Positions 1 to 8,749 are shown, numbered from the stretch's first letter. The stretch: 64,000 nucleotides of DNA from Gordonia asplenii (GCF_012933505.1 NZ_JABBNB010000029.1:1-64000), one strand, 5' to 3'. Numbers and translations: made by a program. Notes: generated by a model from the sequence alone, not told the origin.

Positions 1-2
1 TC

Positions 3-476
3 CTGTGCGTCTTTCACCACCTGCTCAAGACCGGCGATCACGGCTGGCTCGACGACATGACCCTCGACCACAGTGGGCGGGTGCAGTATCGGGTCCGTAC
101 CCCCGAGGGACTGTGGATCGACGGCCCCGACCTGTCCGGCACCGACCTGTTCGACACCCTCACCCACATCCGCTTCGCCGACCCACCCACCAGCACCAGC
201 ACCAGCACCAGCAGCAGCAGCAGCAGAAGGAAACAGCAGCGGCGGCGGTCGGCGTCGACGGTCGACAAGCAACGCCGCCGCCAACAAGAACGCGAACACA
301 ATCGAGCCGAACGGGAAACCGCCGAAGCCGCGCACGCAGCCGCCGCCGAACACGACCGCATCACCGGCGAACCCTGCAAGTACTGGCGGATCCGCTCCCA
401 CCATCCGAGTCCCACCAGTCACACCCGTAACAACGAACCGTTACCGCAATACGACGACACCCCACCACCCTTCTAA
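3..476 (+). CDS. 13E12-family (DUF222) HNH endonuclease, 3' part only
   Basis: The 5' part lies outside the window. The first visible codons read LCVFHHLLKTGDHGW, which matches the C-terminal half of the HNH fold in 13E12/DUF222 proteins (C..HH followed by GW). An aromatic/Gly-rich strand follows (VQYRVRTPEGLW). The last ~90 residues are low complexity: a Ser/Thr run encoded by tandem ACC/AGC triplets (about 181-231), then a charged Arg/Glu/Ala helix. The stop is TAA at 474-476. The family is repeated in mycobacterial genomes (REP13E12), and its role is uncertain. A complete paralogue lies at 11496-13115, and a decayed copy of this gene's own tail follows at 617-831. Confidence 0.75.
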   Translation: MCVFHHLLKTGDHGWLDDMTLDHSGRVQYRVRTPEGLWIDGPDLSGTDLFDTLTHIRFADPPTSTSTSTSSSSSRRKQQRRRSASTVDKQRRRQQEREHNRAERETAEAAHAAAAEHDRITGEPCKYWRIRSHHPSPTSHTRNNEPLPQYDDTPPPF

Positions 477-616
477 ACCAGACACCACACATGCGGCGCT
501 CACACCGAACGCGACAGCGCGTGGCTGTTTCACACCCGCCCACTGCAGCACTCTCGACCGCGGCCAAAAGTGCTGCGACACAGTTCATCCCACAGGTGCG
601 GCGGTCGTCCTCGACG

Positions 617-831
617 GTCGACAAGCAGCGCCACCGTCAACAAGAACGCGAACAAGATCGAGCCGAACGGGAACCACCGAGGCCGCGCACGCGGTCGCCG
701 CCGAACACGATCGCATCACCGGCGAACCCGGCACATACTGGCGTATCCGCCTCCCCGATACGGCGAACCCCACCAGTCACACTCGTGACAACGAACCGTT
801 ACCGCACGACGACACCCCACCACCCTTCCAA
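617..831 (+). pseudogene. Decayed duplicate of the 13E12 C-terminal tail
   Basis: Bases 617-831 repeat 261-475 of the preceding HNH gene, offset by about 355 bp. The shared blocks include the segments encoding VDKQ, QQERE, RAERE, EHDRITGEP and YWRI. One A has been lost (GGGAAACC in the first copy, GGGAACC here), which shifts the frame, and the original TAA stop has become CAA. The copy is therefore a non-coding remnant, either of a partial tandem duplication or of an older 13E12 gene lost in between. No promoter or start is visible. Confidence 0.75.
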
Positions 832-920
832 CCAGGCACCGCGCCGAGGAGCGGAGAGTTGCCGCGCAGGCGACGTCGGCGGCACTCGGAGAGCGGAAAC
901 GTGCACGTCCTGAAAATCTC

Positions 921-1430
921 GTTCCCCCGTACGGTTTCCGGGTCACCGACCCCTCGTTACACCGAAGCTCGTTCCTCGCTTCGGCACTCGGGCAGCGGAA
1001 GGTTGGGACGCCACCGACAACATCGACGGCACTTCGAGGAGCGGAACGCTCAGCGTCGCCGAATCCCCGTTCCCCCGTACGGTTTCCGGGTCACCGACCC
1101 CTCGTTACACCGAAGCTCGTTCCTCGCTTCGGCACTCGGGGAGCGGAAGGTTGCGGCGCCACCGACAACATCGACGGCACTTCGAGGAGCGGAAGGTTGC
1201 GACGCGAAATCCCTTCCCCCCGTTGGTCTCTTCGGGTCACCGACCCCTCGTTACACCGAAGCTCGTTCCTCGCTTCGGCACTCGGGGAGCGGAAGGTTGG
1301 GACGCGACCGACAACAACAGCACTCGCGGAGCAGAGGGTTGCGGCACGACCGACGTCAACGACACTCGCGGAGCACAAGGTTGCGATACAACCGACAACA
1401 ACAGCACTCGCCGGAGGGGCTTTCCCGAAC
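921..1430. repeat. Intergenic hairpin repeat array (three cores plus tandem tails)
   Basis: Three copies of a ~75-bp unit lie at about 930-1010, 1070-1150 and 1228-1300. Each reads GGTCACCGACCCCTCGTTAC, then ACCGAAGCTCGTTCCTCGCT, then TCGGCACTCGGGGAGCGGAA. The core holds an inverted repeat, CCGAAGC / GCTTCGG, around a 9-nt loop. After each core, GGAGCGGAAGGTTG-type units recur with short spacers, ending in CACTCGCGGAGCA-type copies around 1320-1410. Related copies are at 15.6, 36.5 and 47.2 kb. I see no coding sense in 477-1439; the open frames there are translations of the repeat. Confidence 0.8.
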
Positions 1431-1439
1431 CCAGCCTCG

Positions 1440-2417
1440 TCACTGACGAAGCACGAGTTTGCCGTAGTGCCTTCCGTTTTCGAGTTCGGCGTGGGCGCGC
1501 GCAGCGTCGGCTAGGGGGAACTCGGCGGCGATCGGCGGCGGCGCTACCCGGCCGGTGGCGACGAGATCCAGCAGACCGGCGAAGTCGCGCGGCGAGCCCA
1601 TCGTCGTACCGAGCACGCTGAACTGACCAAAGAAGAACGGGCGTACCGCCAATGTCGCTTGCTCGGCGACATTCGCTCCGAGCACCGGCAGGCGCCCACC
1701 GTCGCGCAGTGCCCCGATCGACTTGCCCCACAGCCCCACCGGGTCGAGCACGACGTCGAATCCCGCGCCGCCCGGCGAGAGTCGTCGGGCGGCCTGCGGC
1801 CAATTGTCGTCGGTGTGCAGAACGCCGGAATCGACGCCGGAGTCCTTGGCCCGCAACAGTTTCGACTCGGTCGACGCGGTCACCGACACGTGTGCACCAG
1901 CAGCGTGGGCAAGCGACGCCGCCATCGTCGCGACGCCACCGCCCGCGCCGACGATGAGCAGCGACTCGCCTTCGCGCAGTCTCGCGCGAGAGAACAGCGC
2001 CCGGAAACAGGTCACTCCCACCAACGACAACGCCGCCGCCTGCGCCCACGAGTAGCCTGCCGGTTTCGGGGCCAGACACTCCACCGGCACACTGACATAT
2101 TCGGCATAGGCACCCGGGGTACGGTCACCGAGGATCTCGAAGTCGGCGCCCGGTGCGGCCTCACGCTCGCCCCAGTGCAGCGACGGCAGGATGACAACGG
2201 ATTCACCGGTGTCACAACGGATTCCGGCACCATCGGCTCCGGGAGTGTGCGGCAGCGGTGAACCGTAGCGGCCCTGGCGGACGAGGACGTCGTGCCAGTT
2301 GAGCGCCGATGCCTTCAGCTCGACGGTCACCCAACCGGTCCGCGACTGGGGTTCGTCGACGTCGCGCAGCACCAATTGTTCTGAGTCACCGAACTGATCG
2401 AGGACGATCGCCTTCAC
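1440..2417 (-). CDS. Quinone oxidoreductase-like zinc-independent MDR dehydrogenase
   Basis: This is a 325-residue medium-chain dehydrogenase/reductase. The N-terminal GroES-like part carries LNWHDVLVRQG, typical of quinone oxidoreductases. The nucleotide-binding loop VGAGGGVATMAA lies near residue 155. The Cys/His zinc ligands of alcohol dehydrogenases are absent, so a zinc-free NADPH enone/quinone reductase is likely. It starts with GTG at 2417 behind AAGGAGATGCG. It is the last gene of a three-gene operon (acyl-CoA ligase, thioesterase, this gene), 12 bp after the thioesterase. Substrate unknown; the context suggests an enoyl or enone intermediate of terpenoid or alicyclic oxidation. Confidence 0.85.
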   Translation of the reverse strand: MKAIVLDQFGDSEQLVLRDVDEPQSRTGWVTVELKASALNWHDVLVRQGRYGSPLPHTPGADGAGIRCDTGESVVILPSLHWGEREAAPGADFEILGDRTPGAYAEYVSVPVECLAPKPAGYSWAQAAALSLVGVTCFRALFSRARLREGESLLIVGAGGGVATMAASLAHAAGAHVSVTASTESKLLRAKDSGVDSGVLHTDDNWPQAARRLSPGGAGFDVVLDPVGLWGKSIGALRDGGRLPVLGANVAEQATLAVRPFFFGQFSVLGTTMGSPRDFAGLLDLVATGRVAPPPIAAEFPLADAARAHAELENGRHYGKLVLRQ

Positions 2418-2429
2418 CGCATCTCCTTG

Positions 2430-3236
2430 TCACCGGTGCTCATCGTCACCATTATTCGCCGCCGGGCGTTGCAGAATCACCGTGGCGACCGCACACGTCC
2501 GACCGCCGTGCCCGATTGCCGCGACATGTACGACGGCGACCGTCCTGCCCTGATGCACGACGTCGCCTCGAAACACGGTAGGAGCCGTCGCATCGCACGG
2601 ACGCAGGAACGACACGTCGATGCTGACCGTCGAGAAGCCTTCTCCCACCATCGAATGCGCCGCCAGCTCGGATCCGACGACGAGAACTCCGCCGTGCACA
2701 TTTCCCATCACGTTGGCCGTCCAGGGCGTCGGTGCCATGACGACACCTCGTTCGACGGTGGTGAACGCCAACGACTCACGCAAGGGCGCCTCGGCGTCGG
2801 GCACCGGGCCGTCGAATGCGGCGGTCTGCGGCCGTCCGACCACATGAATCAGGTGCGAGCGGTGAGTGACCAGCGCGAGCATGTCGCCCGTCTCGCTGTA
2901 GGCGATCCCACGAGTGGTGGCCCCGACATCCGTGCGCGCCACCAGCTCACCGACCAGCGTCACCGAGGTCCCGTCGACTGGCGCGTCGGCGAGGAAGTCG
3001 ACTTTGATACCCAAGCTGACCGGCCACCGGCCCGGCGGAACACCGGCTGCGACAACATATCCGGTGACGTCGTCGAGCGGGATGCCCAGCGCCGACCGAA
3101 CCCGCCCGAGGTGCGGGTCGGTCAACCAGGGGCCGGTGGGGATCGAGAAGACGGCCCGCTGGTCGTCGAGCGACGTCGGCGTCACTCGCATGAGCGCATC
3201 GGCACCGCCGGCGACGAACTGAATCGTCTGCGCCAT
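2430..3236 (-). CDS. Double-hotdog acyl-CoA thioesterase-like protein
   Basis: This 268-residue protein looks like two hotdog folds in tandem. The N-terminal half carries GIKVDFLADAP and the C-terminal half carries NVHGGVLVVGSELAAHSM, the HGG-type helix of PaaI/TesB thioesterases, followed by VSIDVSFLRP. It probably hydrolyses acyl-CoA esters in the cytosol. Start ATG 3236 shares its A with the TGA stop of the upstream ligase (TGATG), implying translational coupling. A thioesterase next to a ligase suggests control of free CoA or release of an end product; this is inference. An annotation as PaaI family or acyl-CoA thioesterase domain protein would be equivalent. Confidence 0.8.
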   Translation of the reverse strand: MAQTIQFVAGGADALMRVTPTSLDDQRAVFSIPTGPWLTDPHLGRVRSALGIPLDDVTGYVVAAGVPPGRWPVSLGIKVDFLADAPVDGTSVTLVGELVARTDVGATTRGIAYSETGDMLALVTHRSHLIHVVGRPQTAAFDGPVPDAEAPLRESLAFTTVERGVVMAPTPWTANVMGNVHGGVLVVGSELAAHSMVGEGFSTVSIDVSFLRPCDATAPTVFRGDVVHQGRTVAVVHVAAIGHGGRTCAVATVILQRPAANNGDDEHR

Positions 3237-4927
3237 CAGGCGACAGGCGCGGCCGCGCCGGCGGCGATCTCGGCAGCGATCTGCTTGCGGAGGATGTGCT
3301 TCTGAATCTTCCCGGTGGCCGTCATCGGCAGCGCGTCGATGACCGCGACATGCTCGGGTGTCTTCTGTATCGCGACGCCGCGCTCGGTCAGATAGGCCCT
3401 GATCTCGTCGACGGTCGGAGCGGCGTGACCCGGTTTGGGGACCACGTAGAGGCAGACCTTCTCCCCGAGTCGCTCGTCGGGCATCGCCACGACTGCCAGC
3501 GACGTCAAGTCTGGATGGTTGGTCAACTTGTCCTCGACTTCGCGCACGCTGATGTTCATGCCGCCGCGGATCACGATGTCCTTGGTCCGTCCGGTGACCC
3601 GCACGAACCCGTCGGCATCCATCACGCCGAGGTCGCCGGACATCGAATAGCCGTCGGCGGTGAAGAGTTCCGCGGTGTCGGCGGGCCGGTTCAGGTACTC
3701 GAGCATGTGCGACGGCCCGTGATAGGCGATGTCGCCTTCGGTTCCCTGCGGCACGTCGACGCCGCCAGGATCGACGATCTTGACCCGCGCTCCGGGCAAT
3801 GCGCTGCCATCTGAGGTGCGGGCGTGTCGCGGATCGTCGTCGACGGTACACGTTGTGGTGCACAGGTTTTCACTTCGACCGTAGAGCGAGAGGATGCTCG
3901 CTCCGGGAAGTTTCGCAGTGGCGTTCTCGATGACCGCCGCGGGAATCGGCGAGCCGGCGCACGTCCAGAAACGCAACGTGGAGAGATCGGCGTCGGGGTC
4001 GGCGTCGGCCGCGGCCAGCAGGGTCTGCAGAAACACCGTCGCGGTGACGGCGCCGGTGCACCCGAACCGCGCGATGTCGGCGAGTCCACGCACCGGATCC
4101 CATTCGGGCATCACGTGCGTGGCCGCGCCGCTGAGCAGTGGCAGCAGCACGCTGGTGACCAGCCCGGTGGTGTGGGTGATCGGCGACGGCCCGAACTGCA
4201 CGTCGTCCTCGGTGTGTCCGAAGGCCACCTTGAGTGCACGTGCGCCGGACACGTAGGTGTTGAACGTGTGCAGGCAGCCCTTGGGCCGCGACGTGGTACC
4301 CGAGGTGTAGACGATGACATAGGGATCGTCGGGGTGCACGCGCAAGTCGATCTCGGCGTCGGCTGCGGCATCACCGACGTCGGCGAAGAGATCATCGAGG
4401 ACGTCGATCCCGTTGCCCGCGTACCATTCTCGCTTGTCATCGGAGGCCCGGACGGCTACGACCTCGCGCAGCGTGGTGGACTGGGCGCGGATGTCGTCGA
4501 ACATCGCGACGTAGTCGAAGCCCTTGAAGTCTGCAGGCGCGATCGCCATGCGGATCTCGGCGTCGGCTACGACGTGTGATACCTCGTCGTTGCGGTAGAT
4601 CGGCATGATCGGAACCATCACCGCACCGATCCGGGCGAGCGCTCCCGCGACCACCACGAATTCGGCCCAGTTCGGCAGCTGCACGGCCACCCGATCACCC
4701 GAGCGCAGGCCTCGCCGGTGCAGTCCCACGGCGAGTTTCTGGGTGGCCTCGTAGAGTTCGGCGAATGTCAACGACCGCCGGCCGTCGGTGAGGAAGACCT
4801 TGTCGGGCCTGGCGTTTGCGCGCGCCCGCAGAAGTTCGGTGAAGTTCTCATCAGCCCATTGACCGGTTGCGTAGTACTCGCTGACCTCGGCAGGCGTGTA
4901 GCGACCAAGGTTTCGTTCGCGTGTCAT
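3236..4927 (-). CDS. AMP-forming acyl-CoA synthetase
   Basis: A 563-residue ANL-superfamily ligase that activates a carboxylic acid via an acyl-adenylate to its CoA thioester. Motifs in order: phosphate loop VYTSGTTSRPKG (206-217), aromatic/ATP motif YGRSEN, hinge GDLGVMDADGFVRVTGRTKD, and C-terminal lysine motif TATGKIQKHIL. SRPKG replaces the commoner TGxPKG but keeps the Lys. It is the first gene of the 4927-1440 operon and is transcribed away from the aldehyde dehydrogenase at 5162. An aldehyde dehydrogenase making an acid beside a ligase for that acid suggests consecutive steps. Related family members include cyclohexanecarboxylate and medium-chain fatty acid ligases; the substrate cannot be read here. 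Confidence 0.9.
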   Translation of the reverse strand: MTRERNLGRYTPAEVSEYYATGQWADENFTELLRARANARPDKVFLTDGRRSLTFAELYEATQKLAVGLHRRGLRSGDRVAVQLPNWAEFVVVAGALARIGAVMVPIMPIYRNDEVSHVVADAEIRMAIAPADFKGFDYVAMFDDIRAQSTTLREVVAVRASDDKREWYAGNGIDVLDDLFADVGDAAADAEIDLRVHPDDPYVIVYTSGTTSRPKGCLHTFNTYVSGARALKVAFGHTEDDVQFGPSPITHTTGLVTSVLLPLLSGAATHVMPEWDPVRGLADIARFGCTGAVTATVFLQTLLAAADADPDADLSTLRFWTCAGSPIPAAVIENATAKLPGASILSLYGRSENLCTTTCTVDDDPRHARTSDGSALPGARVKIVDPGGVDVPQGTEGDIAYHGPSHMLEYLNRPADTAELFTADGYSMSGDLGVMDADGFVRVTGRTKDIVIRGGMNISVREVEDKLTNHPDLTSLAVVAMPDERLGEKVCLYVVPKPGHAAPTVDEIRAYLTERGVAIQKTPEHVAVIDALPMTATGKIQKHILRKQIAAEIAAGAAAPVA

Positions 4928-5113
4928 GAGTGTCGTACGCCCTTCTTCGATCAGCCAACTCGTATGTCTAAAGATTAGAATGGTTGGACCTAATAGGCAA
5001 CAGTTTCGCAGCGGCGGACCGAGGAGACATCCCCCGTCGGAGGTACGTCGTCACCCCGATTACGGTCTTACCAAAGAAACCATTGATTTAACCTGGCCGA
5101 TTCGCGATGCTGA

Positions 5114-5129
5114 AGTGACGCCGTTCACA
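5114..5129. promoter_or_regulatory. CRP/GlxR-type site upstream of the aldehyde dehydrogenase
   Basis: The sequence is A-GTGA-CGCCGT-TCACA, matching the TGTGA-N6-TCACA consensus at 9 of 10 defined positions. It lies 33 bp before the ATG at 5162 in the divergent ligase/dehydrogenase intergenic region. Four further sites of the same form occur in front of other operons in this window. Confidence 0.55.
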
Positions 5130-5161
5130 CCTGCCGATCGCGGCCACGACCAAGGAGCAAC

Positions 5162-6616
5162 ATGACATCCATCGACTATCGGGAGTTCTACATCGATGGC
5201 GGATGGGCGACGCCCGCCTCGACCGCGACGATTCCGGTGAACTCGCCGACCACCGAGGAAGCCATCGGCAGTGTGCCCCGTGCGACCACCGACGACATCG
5301 ACCGCGCCGTCGCCGCCGCGCGCAACGCCTTCGACGACCCCGACGGTTGGTCGACGTGGCATCCGAAGCAACGCGCCGAAGTCCTCGAGCGCTTCGCCGT
5401 CGAAATCGAAGCACGCGCCGCGGAGACCGCGCGACTGGTGTCGATGCAGAACGGCATGCCGATCTGGCTGGCGGAACAGTTCGAAGGCGGGTTCCCCGCC
5501 GTGTTGGTGCGCTACTTCAGCCAGTTGATGGTCGAGGCCCCAGAATTCGACGAGCGTCCGGGCATGCTGGGCGGCTCCGCCCGGGTCAGCCGCAAGCCGG
5601 TCGGCGTCGTCGGCGCCGTGGTCCCCTGGAATGTTCCACAGGCCATCACCTTCCTCAAGCTCGGCCCCGCGCTCGCGGCGGGCTGCACCGTCGTACTCAA
5701 GCCCGCCGAGGAGACCGTGCTCGACGCCTTCCTGATGGCCGAGGCCGCGCTCGCCGCGGGGCTGCCGGCGGGCGTAGTGAACGTCGTTCCCGGCGGCCGC
5801 GACATCGGCGCATACCTGGTGGAACATCCCGGTATCGACAAAGTGTCGTTCACCGGCTCCACCGCGGCCGGCCGAAAGATCGCCGAGACCTGCGGGCGAC
5901 TGCTGCGGCCGGTCACCCTCGAACTCGGCGGCAAGTCCGCCGCGATCCTCCTCGACGACGTCGACCTCGGCGCATCGATGGAATCGCTGTTCGGCGCAAC
6001 GCTTCTCAACAACGGGCAGATCTGCTGGCTCAATACCCGGGTGCTCGCGCCGCAGTCACGCTACACCGAAGTCGTCGACGCGGTGACCGCCCTGGCCGAG
6101 TCGCTCACCATCGGCGATCCGCTCGATCCGAACACCAAGATCGGGCCACTCGTATCGGCGCGCCAGCGTGAACGCGTCGAAGGCTACATCGCCAAGGGCA
6201 AGGACGAGGGCGCCCGGATGACCACCGGCGGCGGACGGCCCGCCGGCCTCGACCGCGGCTACTTCGTGCAACCGACCGTGTTCGCCGACCTCGACAACAA
6301 CGCGACCATCGCTCGCGAAGAGATCTTCGGACCGGTGCTGTCGATCATCCCGTTCGCCGACGAAGCGCAGGCTCTGTCGATCGCCAACGACAGTGAGTAC
6401 GGGCTGGGCGGAAGCGTCTGGTCGTCGGACCTCGAGCGTGCCGCGACGCTCGCCGACAAGGTGCGCTCGGGCACCGTCGGGGTGAATCACTACACCAACG
6501 ACCCGGTCGCGCCGTTCGGCGGGATCAAGAGCAGCGGCATGGGCCGCGAGCTGGGACCCGAGGGGCTGCACGCCTTCCAGAATCTACACACCGTCTACCT
6601 ACCGCCGGCGGGCTGA
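5162..6616 (+). CDS. NAD(P)-dependent aldehyde dehydrogenase
   Basis: 484 residues, the usual ALDH length. General base Glu254 sits in VTLELGGKSA and the nucleophile Cys288 in LNNGQICW. The N-terminal FYIDGGW and PWNVPQ motifs are also present. It oxidises an aldehyde to the acid in the cytosol. ATG 5162 follows AAGGAGCAAC. It is the first of three same-strand genes, with the LuxR regulator 12 bp downstream. With the CYP108-like P450 nearby it fits the alcohol-to-aldehyde-to-acid stage of a terpenoid or alicyclic pathway; the Pseudomonas terp cluster also pairs P450terp with an aldehyde dehydrogenase. Substrate not determinable. Confidence 0.92.
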   Translation: MTSIDYREFYIDGGWATPASTATIPVNSPTTEEAIGSVPRATTDDIDRAVAAARNAFDDPDGWSTWHPKQRAEVLERFAVEIEARAAETARLVSMQNGMPIWLAEQFEGGFPAVLVRYFSQLMVEAPEFDERPGMLGGSARVSRKPVGVVGAVVPWNVPQAITFLKLGPALAAGCTVVLKPAEETVLDAFLMAEAALAAGLPAGVVNVVPGGRDIGAYLVEHPGIDKVSFTGSTAAGRKIAETCGRLLRPVTLELGGKSAAILLDDVDLGASMESLFGATLLNNGQICWLNTRVLAPQSRYTEVVDAVTALAESLTIGDPLDPNTKIGPLVSARQRERVEGYIAKGKDEGARMTTGGGRPAGLDRGYFVQPTVFADLDNNATIAREEIFGPVLSIIPFADEAQALSIANDSEYGLGGSVWSSDLERAATLADKVRSGTVGVNHYTNDPVAPFGGIKSSGMGRELGPEGLHAFQNLHTVYLPPAG

Positions 6617-6628
6617 GCTCCGACGACG

Positions 6629-7507
6629 ATGACTTCGGCCGACCGATCCCCGGGAACCGGTGCAGCGCAACTGCACCGGTTCCTCGGCGAGTTACGACAT
6701 GCCGACGACGACGTTCTGGCACAGGCGATCTCACGCGAAGTGTGTGTCTGCCTCGGCTTCGCCAAGTCGATGTTCTCGTGGGTCGACGGGCCCGACTGGC
6801 TGCCGGCCCACGTGCACGTTCCCGAACGCCTGCGCGGCTTCGACGACCTGCGTTCGGCCGTCGACGGGTCACCCATTCCGCTGCTCCGCGCGCCTCTGGA
6901 AGCCGGCCTGGTGCTGCGTCAACAGCCATACACCTTGCAACGCAACGAATTTCACCGCGACTCCTATCGGCCTCTCGTCGATCTGTCCAATCCCGCGGCG
7001 TACGCTGCCGCCCCGATCGTCGCCAACGGTCACACGGTGGGAATACTGCATGTCGACCGGCACACATCGCGGATCGACGACGATGACGTGCACTTGCTGC
7101 TGATGGCGGCACGGCTTGCCGGGGTGGTGGTCACAGCCGCGCACAATCGTCGGCGGCTGCGCGATCGGCAAGCCGAGGTGACGCGGCTCGTCGAGGACGT
7201 CCTGCGAGTCGAGGATCGAAACACCCGGCCGCAGAGCCTCTTCGGCGATGCCTCAAGTGCCGCGACGACCGTCACCGATCGCCGTCCCGGCGCATCCCCG
7301 CCGATCGCGTCGCTGTCGGCGCGTGAACGCGACATCCTCGCGCTGGTCGTCACCGGCGCCACCAATCGGCAGATCGCGCGCGAGCTCTACATCACCGAGG
7401 GCACCGTCAAGACGCATGTGCGACGGATCTTCGCCAAGCTCGGTGTGCATTCGCGAGCCCAGGCCGCCGCCCGCTTTCAACGGTTCGACGCACGGTATCG
7501 GTCGTGA
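6629..7507 (+). CDS. GAF-LuxR transcriptional regulator
   Basis: 292 residues. An N-terminal GAF-like sensor region (about 20-180, with AAPIVANGHTVGILHVDR) is followed by a LuxR/FixJ-type helix-turn-helix near 225-285: LSARERDILALVVTGATNRQ, then ITEGTVKTHVRRIFAKLGV. There is no receiver domain, so it probably binds a small ligand. ATG 6629 lies 12 bp after the aldehyde dehydrogenase stop, and its last codons overlap the next LuxR gene (GTGA at 7504-7507). Two adjacent LuxR genes of the same architecture suggest a hetero-pair or a recent duplication. The likely targets are the ALDH, P450 and ligase promoters. Confidence 0.88.
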   Translation: MTSADRSPGTGAAQLHRFLGELRHADDDVLAQAISREVCVCLGFAKSMFSWVDGPDWLPAHVHVPERLRGFDDLRSAVDGSPIPLLRAPLEAGLVLRQQPYTLQRNEFHRDSYRPLVDLSNPAAYAAAPIVANGHTVGILHVDRHTSRIDDDDVHLLLMAARLAGVVVTAAHNRRRLRDRQAEVTRLVEDVLRVEDRNTRPQSLFGDASSAATTVTDRRPGASPPIASLSARERDILALVVTGATNRQIARELYITEGTVKTHVRRIFAKLGVHSRAQAAARFQRFDARYRS

Positions 7508-8163
7508 GCGCACACTCGCAGCGTGCGCGTCTGGAGCACGCCGTCGCCCGCGTCGTCGACTCTCCCGATGTGCACGGTGTCACCCAATCTCTTTGTGCCG
7601 GTGCCGTTTCCGTCGCCGGGACCGTCTGGGCCGCGCTGGAGGATCGCAGTGCCGGCGCCCGGCGGCCGATCGCCTTCGCACAATCTGGCGGTGGCGCCTA
7701 TCCGGGGTCGGGGACACCTGGCGTCGGCGTCGTCGAATTCGTCTCGGACACGGGCGAACACTATGCGTTGCTGATCCCGGGGCCGGTGAGCCAGGCGACC
7801 CGCGACGACATCGCGCTATTGACCCAGACCGCGATGGCGACCGCCGAGATGCTGCTCAGTGAGCAGCACCTGCATCATCAACGACTGCGGTTGGACGCGC
7901 TGCGGGATCAACTGTCCGAGCTGGACCCGTCACTGCACCCATCGCGCGCAACGGGGCCGATGTCCGCAGAATTCGCCTCCGCCGCAGCCCTGTTGACCGA
8001 ACGGGAACGCCAGGTTCTGGAGCAGGTGCTGTCCGGAGCGGCCAACGCCGCCATCGCCGGAGAGCTCGGCGTCTCACTCGAAACCGTGAAGACTCACGTG
8101 AAACGCATCCTGCGCAAGATGGGTGCCGCCAATCGGGCCGAGCTGATCTCGCGCTCGCGCTGA
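7504..8163 (+). CDS. LuxR-type transcriptional regulator (shorter partner)
   Basis: 219 residues with the C-terminal HTH LLTERERQVLEQVLSGAANA, then VSLETVKTHVKRILRKMGA. The first ~130 residues form a shorter, divergent sensor region (YALLIPGPVSQATRDDIALL) that resembles the end of a GAF fold but lacks its first half. It starts with GTG 7504 inside the stop of the preceding regulator, a 4-bp overlap implying coupled translation. Both products probably act on the same promoters. The ferredoxin gene converges on it 15 bp downstream. Confidence 0.85.
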   Translation: MSAHSQRARLEHAVARVVDSPDVHGVTQSLCAGAVSVAGTVWAALEDRSAGARRPIAFAQSGGGAYPGSGTPGVGVVEFVSDTGEHYALLIPGPVSQATRDDIALLTQTAMATAEMLLSEQHLHHQRLRLDALRDQLSELDPSLHPSRATGPMSAEFASAAALLTERERQVLEQVLSGAANAAIAGELGVSLETVKTHVKRILRKMGAANRAELISRSR

Positions 8164-8178
8164 GAACAGCGTGCCGGA

Positions 8179-8496
8179 TCAGGACGACGAGTCGGCGACC
8201 TGCACGTGCACGTCGCCGTGACCCGCGATGATCAACTGGCAGGACAGTCGCGAATTGGGTTGTGCCCCTTCCAGAAACTCCATCAACTCGGCCTCCTCGT
8301 CGGACGGCGGATCGAACAGCGCGTTCGCTGCGTCATCGAGGTACACGTGACACGTCGCGCACGAACAGCTTCCGCCGCATTCCGCGACGATCCCGGGAAG
8401 ATTGTTACGCACCGACCCATCCATCACGCTCTGCCCAGTAGGAACATCGACGGTCTCGATCGAGCCGTCGGGCAGATGGTAGATGACATTCGCCAT
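8179..8496 (-). CDS. [2Fe-2S] ferredoxin (putidaredoxin/terpredoxin type)
   Basis: 105 residues. Cluster ligands Cys40, Cys46, Cys49 (AECGGSCSCATCHVY) and Cys86 (RLSCQL) give the C-x5-C-x2-C...C pattern of adrenodoxin/putidaredoxin ferredoxins. An additional Cys44 sits in the binding loop. The chosen start, ATG 8496, follows GAGGAGGTACCC; an in-frame ATG at 8538 would add 14 residues with no ribosome site. It carries electrons from the FAD reductase (10081-11304) to the divergent P450 (8750-10078). The three genes form a complete class I P450 system. Confidence 0.93.
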   Translation of the reverse strand: MANVIYHLPDGSIETVDVPTGQSVMDGSVRNNLPGIVAECGGSCSCATCHVYLDDAANALFDPPSDEEAELMEFLEGAQPNSRLSCQLIIAGHGDVHVQVADSSS

Positions 8497-8599
8497 GGGT
8501 ACCTCCTCAATCTGCGGCAGGTCGGAATCCCACCTCATACCGAAGAATTCTGACTGCTGCAGCAGGGCCCGCGCGTCCCCACAGGTGGGTAGTCGATCA

Positions 8600-8676
8600 C
8601 CCCGCAGAGGGATGACCCCGTCGGCTCCACCGCCACGTCCCTCGCGGGGGTCGCAAGTTCCCCCGCTGGGGTGATG
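8600..8676. promoter_or_regulatory. Paired GC-rich motif and hairpin between ferredoxin and P450
   Basis: CCCCGCAGAGGGATG at 8600-8614 and CCCCGCTGGGGTGATG at 8661-8676 are near-copies about 60 bp apart. Bases 8644-8666 also form a perfect 7-bp inverted repeat, GCGGGGG / CCCCCGC. A weaker relative, CCCCGTCGGAGGTACG, lies at 5032-5047 in the other divergent promoter. Candidate binding sites for the LuxR pair; inference from position and repetition only. Confidence 0.4.
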
Positions 8677-8685
8677 CGAGTCACA
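8670..8685. promoter_or_regulatory. CRP/GlxR-type site upstream of the P450
   Basis: G-GTGA-TGCGAG-TCACA matches the CRP consensus at 9 of 10 defined positions. It lies 65 bp before the P450 start, a typical activator distance, and partly overlaps the second GC-rich motif, so two regulators could compete or cooperate. Confidence 0.55.
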
Positions 8686-8749
8686 GGTGTGCCGAGACAG
8701 ACTTCAAACACGTTCCAGCCCAACGCAACTGGCATGAGAGAAGGACCAC

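Noticed and set aside
921..1430. CRISPR array
   Set aside because: Repeats are ~75 bp with no constant-length unique spacers and there are no cas genes.
73..1446. Long plus-strand open frame across the 13E12 tail and repeats
   Set aside because: It is a shadow frame running through the real HNH tail, its decayed copy and the hairpin repeats; composition is Arg/Ser/Thr/Pro biased and it has no family or ribosome site.
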